Assembly (NCBI GenBank): GCA_945833885.1
Contig: CAMAFY010000021.1
Span: 1-44,421, forward strand
DNA: 44,421 bases
Origin: an uncultured Bacteroidales bacterium
Lineage (GTDB): Bacteria; Bacteroidota; Bacteroidia; Bacteroidales; Bacteroidaceae
Direction: 5' to 3'
Positions 39,675 through 44,421 of this stretch are shown here, piece by piece. Position numbers and translations under genes: made by a program. The notes under the pieces were generated by a model, which was not told the origin of the DNA, did no database searches, and was given only the letters and a program-made list of their open reading frames with translations. The stretch's first letter is position 1; the number at the start of each line of letters is the position of its first letter.

Positions 39675-42600
39675 ATGAGAATCGCTTCAAACATCATCGA
39701 AACGATTAAAGCAAAAGCCGACATCGTTGAGGTCATCGGTGAATATGTTCACCTGACCAAGAAGGGGCAGAATTTTATAGGACTATGCCCATTCCATAAT
39801 GACTGCACACCGTCATTAACCGTCAGTTCTGCTAAGGGCATCTACAAGTGTTTTGCTTGTGATGCCTCTGGCGACGTGATCAAGTTCTTGCAGGAATATC
39901 TTAATATCTCTTTTGTCGAAGCCGTGAAAATGCTGGCAAAGAAGTATGGTGTAGAGATTCCTGAAGATTCCTATTCATCCATTGGTGATGAAGACCAGCG
40001 TAAACGTGAGTCTATGTTCATTATCAATGACTATGCATCTAAGTTTTATGCAGAGAATCTATTTGCCGACACAAACGAAGCGCGCAAGGCTCTTTCCTAT
40101 GCGACAAATCGTTGGCCACAAGACTTCATCCGTACATTTGGTATCGGCTATGCCAGCAATAGTTGGGACTCATTTTCTCTGTGGGCTAATGACAAGGGAC
40201 TTGACAAAGACCTTTTGGTTGAATTAGGACTTGTCAAGAAGAAAAGCATGAGTAATGATGTTTATGACACATTTCGTGGTCGCATAATGATCCCCGTCCG
40301 TGACAAGCAACATCGAATCATTGCTTTCACTGCAAGGCTCCTGCCTGACATCCTTGCCAATGACCCTAATGTTCCCAAGTATATCAATTCCTCTACATCT
40401 CTTATATATGATAAGGGCAATAGCCTGTTCGGTATTGATGTGGCATGGAATGCAACATCAAAAGCAGGTGTGATGAACTTGGTAGAAGGTGCGCCAGACG
40501 TAATGCGCTTACAGGTCATTGGTGCTTCTAATACTGTTGCCCCTCTCGGCTCTTCGTGGACAGAGGCACAACTCAGTATGTTGAAACGCATAACGGACAG
40601 ACTCAACATCATCCCGGATAGTGATATTCCAAAAGAAGGAGAGCACTTTGGCATTGGATTTACAAGTGCTATGCGCACAGGGAAATTGGCATTGTCCCTT
40701 GGGTTTACCGCTACCATTCAGGAAATTCCAATAGGTGATTGGAAAAATGACCCCGATTCATATCTGGTATCAAAAGACAAACTGGATGAATTAACTGTAC
40801 AAGATTTTGTAATGTGGTATGCTTCAAAAGTAATAAATCTTGATGGAGAAAACATCCCACAACAGGCAAAAGCTATCCATGAGGTCGTAGAACTTGTTAA
40901 GACGATTCCCGACAAAGTCCTTCAGGAGTCATACACGGACAAACTCATTAGTGTATATGGACATGAAGACATGTGGAAGCGTGAAATTATGGGAATTCAA
41001 TCCATGCCAGACCCAGTTGTCAGTTCTGCCATAAGTGATGAAGAATATGCTGCCCTTTTCAAAGGCACTGAGATTAAGGTTGGCAACAACTGCTATTATG
41101 GTTATACCAAAGAGGGTGAAAAAGAAATCTCAAACTTCATCATGATTCCCCTCTACCTGATTCGTGACGGTGCATCTGCTTCCCGTGTATTCATCTTGCG
41201 GAATGTCATGGGCTTTGAAGTCCGTATAGAGTTCAGCATAGAGGAAATGACTGTGTTGCAGAAATTCCGTAACCGTATTGAACGTGAAGTAAACTTCATG
41301 TGGTACGGCACATCGGCCAAGTTCAACAAGTTGCGAGGCATCCTCTACTCCAGTATGGAGGTAATCACTAAGATTTCCACTCTTGGATGGCAGAAGATAG
41401 GCTTCTTCGCTTTTGGGAACGGCATCATTCTCGATGGTGAATGGCATCCGGTAAACGAAGAAGGCATTGTGCGATTGGGAAATCCGTTAGGCTCATTCTA
41501 TCTCCCTGCATTCTCCAAGATGAACGAAGATAATAGCGAGAAGTTCCTCTTTGAACAGAAGTTCATTCATCTGCCAGAGAGCAAAGTGCGTTTCTTTCAG
41601 TTCGCCACACAAATGCGGTTGGTCTATGGCGACAATGCCATCATCGGTATCTGCTTCATAGTGGTATGTCTCTTTCGTGACATTATCATTCGTCATCGTC
41701 GAGAGTTCCCCACACTCTTTCTGTTTGGCCCAAAAGGAACTGGGAAGACCGCCTTTGGTGAACTGCTGCAAAGTGTGTTCGTCTATAATGGTGATCATCC
41801 GAACCTTCGTACATCTACGATGCCAAGTCTTGCTACCGTTTTGTCACAAGCCGAAGATGCCATCATGCATCTTGACGAATACAAGAACGACATTGATGTG
41901 GAAAAGATTGAACTGCTGAAAGGACTTTGGGATTGTCAGGGACGCAGTAAGCTTGACATAGAAACTCGCAAGCGAGAACAATCAAAGGTTCTCAGCGGTG
42001 TCATTGTCAGTGGTCAGGAGAAACCGACTGTTGATATTGCCTTGTATTCTCGTCAATGTGTGTTGCCCTTCCACAAGGACACTCATACTACTGAAGAAAA
42101 AGAGAACTTCCGTGTCCTGAAAGATTGGGAGTATGAAGGAACTTCCTACATCGTCTTGGAACTATTGCAGGTTCGGACACAGTTTGAGCAGTCCTATAAA
42201 GACTGCTATGAACAGGCCGTCAAACGCATCTGCACATCCTTAACGTTCTGTATTGATGAGCGAATCCTTCATAACTGGTCTGTGGTGCTGGCTTCCTTTA
42301 TGGCTGTGCAGCATCATATTCAGTTTCCTTTTACCTATGAGGAGGTTTTCAAGACTGTACTAAATGGCGTGGAATACCAGAACGAGGAATGTCTGCATAG
42401 CAACGAACTGAGCATTTTCTGGAAGACCGTTGACTATCTGAAACATGACAATCAGATATACGGACTTTGTGATTATCGCATCCACGAATATACCAGTCTG
42501 AAGGTTGACATCAAGATGGATGGCAGACGGCAAACCGTAACCAGAGAATACGGCAATGCCAAGAAGATTCTCATGATTCCGACCAACAGCCGTATGTTTG

Positions 42601-42899
42601 CCCTCTATGCGCTCCACCTTCAAAAGACCCGTGAGAAAGTCATTCCTGAGAATACGCTGAAGTATTATCTTGAAAACTCTCCAGAGTATATAGGTAAGGT
42701 GAATAGCGTAAGGTTTGCTTCGGTAGAAAATGTGAAGGACTGGCCACGGCAGTTCGAAGCCAAGTGTTTCCAATGCCAACCCCGTCTTAGCGAAAAGCCA
42801 GTACAGGCATTCTGTCTAGACTTTGAGGCAGTAGAAACCGCCTATGGAATCAGTCTTTATTCTGATTACATGGCATTCGACTTGATTCACAATTCGTAA
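39675..42899 (+). CDS. DnaG-type primase fused to SF3-like helicase
   Basis: 1074 residues. The N-terminal CHC2 zinc finger has C38, H41, C59 and C62 (CPFHNDCTPSLTV, KCFACDASGD). A primase core follows with Toprim motifs: E271 in VEGAPDVMRL and D315/D317 in PDSD. After a linker rich in helices (about 380-640) comes an AAA+ domain: Walker A FGPKGTGKTA (K691) and Walker B IMHLDE (D734, E735), then GVIVSGQE as a sensor-like segment. It should both prime and unwind DNA during element replication, as the prm gene product of NBU elements is thought to act. It is about 70% longer than chromosomal DnaG, which lacks the ATPase, so this is a fusion that could act as a self-contained initiator. Confidence 0.88.
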   Translation: MRIASNIIETIKAKADIVEVIGEYVHLTKKGQNFIGLCPFHNDCTPSLTVSSAKGIYKCFACDASGDVIKFLQEYLNISFVEAVKMLAKKYGVEIPEDSYSSIGDEDQRKRESMFIINDYASKFYAENLFADTNEARKALSYATNRWPQDFIRTFGIGYASNSWDSFSLWANDKGLDKDLLVELGLVKKKSMSNDVYDTFRGRIMIPVRDKQHRIIAFTARLLPDILANDPNVPKYINSSTSLIYDKGNSLFGIDVAWNATSKAGVMNLVEGAPDVMRLQVIGASNTVAPLGSSWTEAQLSMLKRITDRLNIIPDSDIPKEGEHFGIGFTSAMRTGKLALSLGFTATIQEIPIGDWKNDPDSYLVSKDKLDELTVQDFVMWYASKVINLDGENIPQQAKAIHEVVELVKTIPDKVLQESYTDKLISVYGHEDMWKREIMGIQSMPDPVVSSAISDEEYAALFKGTEIKVGNNCYYGYTKEGEKEISNFIMIPLYLIRDGASASRVFILRNVMGFEVRIEFSIEEMTVLQKFRNRIEREVNFMWYGTSAKFNKLRGILYSSMEVITKISTLGWQKIGFFAFGNGIILDGEWHPVNEEGIVRLGNPLGSFYLPAFSKMNEDNSEKFLFEQKFIHLPESKVRFFQFATQMRLVYGDNAIIGICFIVVCLFRDIIIRHRREFPTLFLFGPKGTGKTAFGELLQSVFVYNGDHPNLRTSTMPSLATVLSQAEDAIMHLDEYKNDIDVEKIELLKGLWDCQGRSKLDIETRKREQSKVLSGVIVSGQEKPTVDIALYSRQCVLPFHKDTHTTEEKENFRVLKDWEYEGTSYIVLELLQVRTQFEQSYKDCYEQAVKRICTSLTFCIDERILHNWSVVLASFMAVQHHIQFPFTYEEVFKTVLNGVEYQNEECLHSNELSIFWKTVDYLKHDNQIYGLCDYRIHEYTSLKVDIKMDGRRQTVTREYGNAKKILMIPTNSRMFALYALHLQKTREKVIPENTLKYYLENSPEYIGKVNSVRFASVENVKDWPRQFEAKCFQCQPRLSEKPVQAFCLDFEAVETAYGISLYSDYMAFDLIHNS

Positions 42900-42955
42900 A
42901 GTCCACATACATTTTCTACAATATCTACAATGGTAATAATCAATATGGTATCTTT

Positions 42956-43036
42956 ATGAAAAGAGTTCTTACAAAGAGAAACAAACATCTACACGCTTTG
43001 GGCTGGCAGATGAGTAAGCCCATGAATGAGAAATAA
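42956..43036 (+). CDS. possible 26-residue peptide
   Basis: A short frame MKRVLTKRNKHLHALGWQMS runs on to PMNEK and a stop at 43034. It is basic and lies between the primase and the next gene in the same direction. Without conservation evidence it is a weak call. Confidence 0.25.
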   Translation: MKRVLTKRNKHLHALGWQMSKPMNEK

Positions 43037-43079
43037 ACATGAAGGGTGCCCATGCCTATAACAATTAAAGTAAAAGAAC

Positions 43080-43967
43080 ATGTATCAAGAAAATTTATCT
43101 TATGGTCTGTTTCTATCAGACCGACAGCTGGATTTCCTGTCTAACTATCCACAGGGATTTGACCGCATGAAGTGCTTTGCCACATTCTTGCAAATGGCAG
43201 TGAAGGAACCGACGCACTATGAGAAGAAAGAGTATTCAGTTGATCTAACCCCTGGGCAGTTTGCAATTTCGGAAGTGGAACTTGCCAAGCTCTGGAAATG
43301 CAACCGCAAGACTGCCTCCAAGATGGTTGACATGTTTCATGAGGTGGGACTGGTATCATCCGTTCCGAATTGCCGTACCACAGTCTTTACAGTCCATTGT
43401 GTCGCCAGCTGGTACATTGACAATCGAGTTATCCGTAATACGCATTACTCACGCCATCCTCAGGTCGAGCAGCGCATCAAGGCTAACCACAAATTGCAGA
43501 ATGTTGCCAATGGAATCACCGACAGCAGAACAATAGCCAACAAAACTTCTGCTGAAGGTAGTGCTACCGATGGATTCACTTCCAATAAAAATGCTACAGA
43601 AGATAGCTTGAAGGATAATTCCTTATCCCTTTCTTCAACTGAGATTGATAAGGCGAATACCGCACATCAATCAGATGGGCAAACCATCGAACAAAGGGAT
43701 GAGTACACTTCCAAGCATACTGCCCCCGTTAGGTGTGACAATTCTAATGATAGTAACGATAGGGGAAAGCAACTATTCTATGATGGTGTCGAGACAACCA
43801 ACTGGAATGAAGGAAGCCTTCCCCCGTCCATCATTTTGACAGAAGCAGCCTCTGGCACCAACAGCATACAGAACGTGGTGCAGCCTTCCACTGGCCTCTC
43901 AAACGAAAGCCATACGGATGCTACCGCCACGGTACCAACCAAAAGGGCTTCCGACAATGCCGTATAA
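43080..43967 (+). CDS. winged-helix-like protein of the mobilizable element, function unknown
   Basis: 295 residues. The front (about 5-120) resembles the winged-helix domains of replication-initiation or plasmid-type proteins: FDRMKCFATFLQMAV, LTPGQFAISEVELAKLW, CNRKTASKMVDMFHEVGLVS (recognition helix) and a wing with CRTTVFTVH. The rest (about 140-295) is low-complexity, rich in S, T, N, D and A, without predicted structure, and may be a flexible arm. Its place between the primase and mobC genes suggests a role in replication or relaxosome assembly (inference). No enzyme motif is seen. Confidence 0.6.
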   Translation: MYQENLSYGLFLSDRQLDFLSNYPQGFDRMKCFATFLQMAVKEPTHYEKKEYSVDLTPGQFAISEVELAKLWKCNRKTASKMVDMFHEVGLVSSVPNCRTTVFTVHCVASWYIDNRVIRNTHYSRHPQVEQRIKANHKLQNVANGITDSRTIANKTSAEGSATDGFTSNKNATEDSLKDNSLSLSSTEIDKANTAHQSDGQTIEQRDEYTSKHTAPVRCDNSNDSNDRGKQLFYDGVETTNWNEGSLPPSIILTEAASGTNSIQNVVQPSTGLSNESHTDATATVPTKRASDNAV

Positions 43968-44149
43968 TTCATCAAGGCTTGGGGACAGCCCGAAGGGAGC
44001 CTAATTTTTCGTACTCTCTAAACAAGAAGTGTCAATGTCTGACAATCCGCTCCGCTACTTGCCCGACTGTTTGACCTCTTGCAATACTCGCAGGCTCGCA
44101 TTGGGTTGACCAAACCCATTTATAAACCTACAGATAAAACCATTTAGAA
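43968..44149 (+). other. candidate oriT region upstream of mobC
   Basis: This non-coding stretch lies directly upstream of a MobC-like gene, where oriT sits in many mobilizable elements. It has a small inverted repeat TGGGTT/AACCCA (44102-44107/44113-44118) and a CCCGAAGGGAGCCTAATTTT segment (43989-44008). The nick site cannot be assigned. Confidence 0.35.
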
Positions 44150-44421
44150 ATGAAAAAGAACATAGAACGTAAAGGGCGCAATCCACGCATCACCGTGTGC
44201 TATACACCCGACGAAAACGAAAAGATTGTAAAGCTGGCTACAACCTGTGGACTGAAGAAAAGCCAGTATATCCATGACACTTCCCTTGGGCAGGAGCCAA
44301 AGGTAATGATGAGCGACAAGGAGGCTGATGCCTTGATGTCGCTGAAAGCTGCCCGTGGCGAACTTGTTCTGATTAAGAATGCCCTTCATGGCACTACTCA
44401 AGAACAGCGAAAGAAATACTT
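44150..44421 (+). CDS. MobC-like mobilization protein (partial, 3' cut by window)
   Basis: 90 codons are present from ATG 44150. The start MKKNIERKGRNPRITVCYTP followed by DENEKIVKLATTCGLKKSQYI is the ribbon-helix-helix type N-terminus typical of MobC relaxosome accessory proteins in Bacteroides mobilizable elements (cf. the RITVCYTPDE strand and the helix with L and I). The C-terminus continues past the window. It is expected to bind oriT and help the relaxase. A relaxase gene would follow downstream. Confidence 0.8.
   Translation, partial: MKKNIERKGRNPRITVCYTPDENEKIVKLATTCGLKKSQYIHDTSLGQEPKVMMSDKEADALMSLKAARGELVLIKNALHGTTQEQRKKY

Larger units (their letters stand above)
36970..44421 (+). 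mobile_element. NBU-like integrated mobilizable element (right end outside window)
   Basis: From just after the dnaK terminator the base composition becomes more AT-rich and the genes are those of a mobilizable unit: HTH, tyrosine integrase, excisionase-like HTH, primase/helicase, winged-helix-like protein and MobC-like protein. NBU1 of Bacteroides has a comparable int/accessory/prm/mob set and is mobilized by helper conjugative elements. The exact left boundary and attachment site cannot be fixed without the right end. No cargo (resistance) gene is seen in the part shown. Confidence 0.85.

Overview
The window looks like the chromosome of a Bacteroidales bacterium, probably near Prevotellaceae (inference). 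Four things point there: promoters of the Bacteroidetes type (TTTG, 19-21 bp, TAnnTTTG); several secreted proteins with C-terminal domains of the type IX secretion (T9SS) kind; a Bacteroidales-type outer-membrane protein set (plug/beta-barrel protein, DUF5723-like protein); and, at the right end, an integrated element with the layout of Bacteroides NBU-type mobilizable units. By eye the chromosomal part is fairly GC-rich, and the last 7.3 kb is clearly more AT-rich.

Layout. A tRNA-His (1-70, 5' tip cut off) is followed by a minus-strand pair: a Y-family DNA polymerase and an overlapping YolD-like gene (342-2068). A 1.5-kb gene-free stretch full of short repeats follows (2069-3534). Next come four minus-strand secreted-protein genes (3535-13668): a YD-repeat-like protein, a 1202-residue leucine-rich repeat protein, a subtilisin-family protease and a beta-rich protein of unknown function, all ending in T9SS-like C-termini. 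A secreted GH2 glycosidase and an AraC-family regulator (14174-17920) run on the plus strand. They are followed by a tiny lipoprotein (18252-18422, minus) and a plus-strand housekeeping run: mtaB, a family 2 glycosyltransferase and an RsmI-like methyltransferase (18685-22136). Then come a 652-residue lipoprotein paired with a DUF5723-like protein (22760-26230), an HXXEE membrane protein with an alpha/beta hydrolase (26636-28141, minus), a large outer-membrane receptor-like protein (28665-31601, minus), a PadR regulator with a PspC-domain protein (31682-33976, minus), and dnaK (34991-36892).

Directly after the dnaK terminator begins the mobile element (about 36970 to the window end). It carries a zinc-finger/double-HTH gene overlapping a tyrosine integrase, an intergenic region with three copies of an 18-bp motif, an excisionase-like HTH gene, a primase fused to an SF3-like helicase, a winged-helix-like protein, a possible oriT region and the start of a MobC-like gene. 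It is cut by the window edge.

The most striking structure is non-coding. Nearly every chromosomal intergenic gap holds a short array of degenerate tandem repeats with a strict period of 22 bp (2840, 8796, 11748, 13691, 17976, 20131, 22231, 26439 and 34509). The sequence differs between loci but the period is the same. Two further dispersed families are present: a stem-loop element built on TCCTACACCC (2655 and 28421), and CACGAAT-type repeats (2330-3266). dnaK appears to have a sigma-54 promoter with an upstream perfect palindrome in place of the usual TAnnTTTG promoter.
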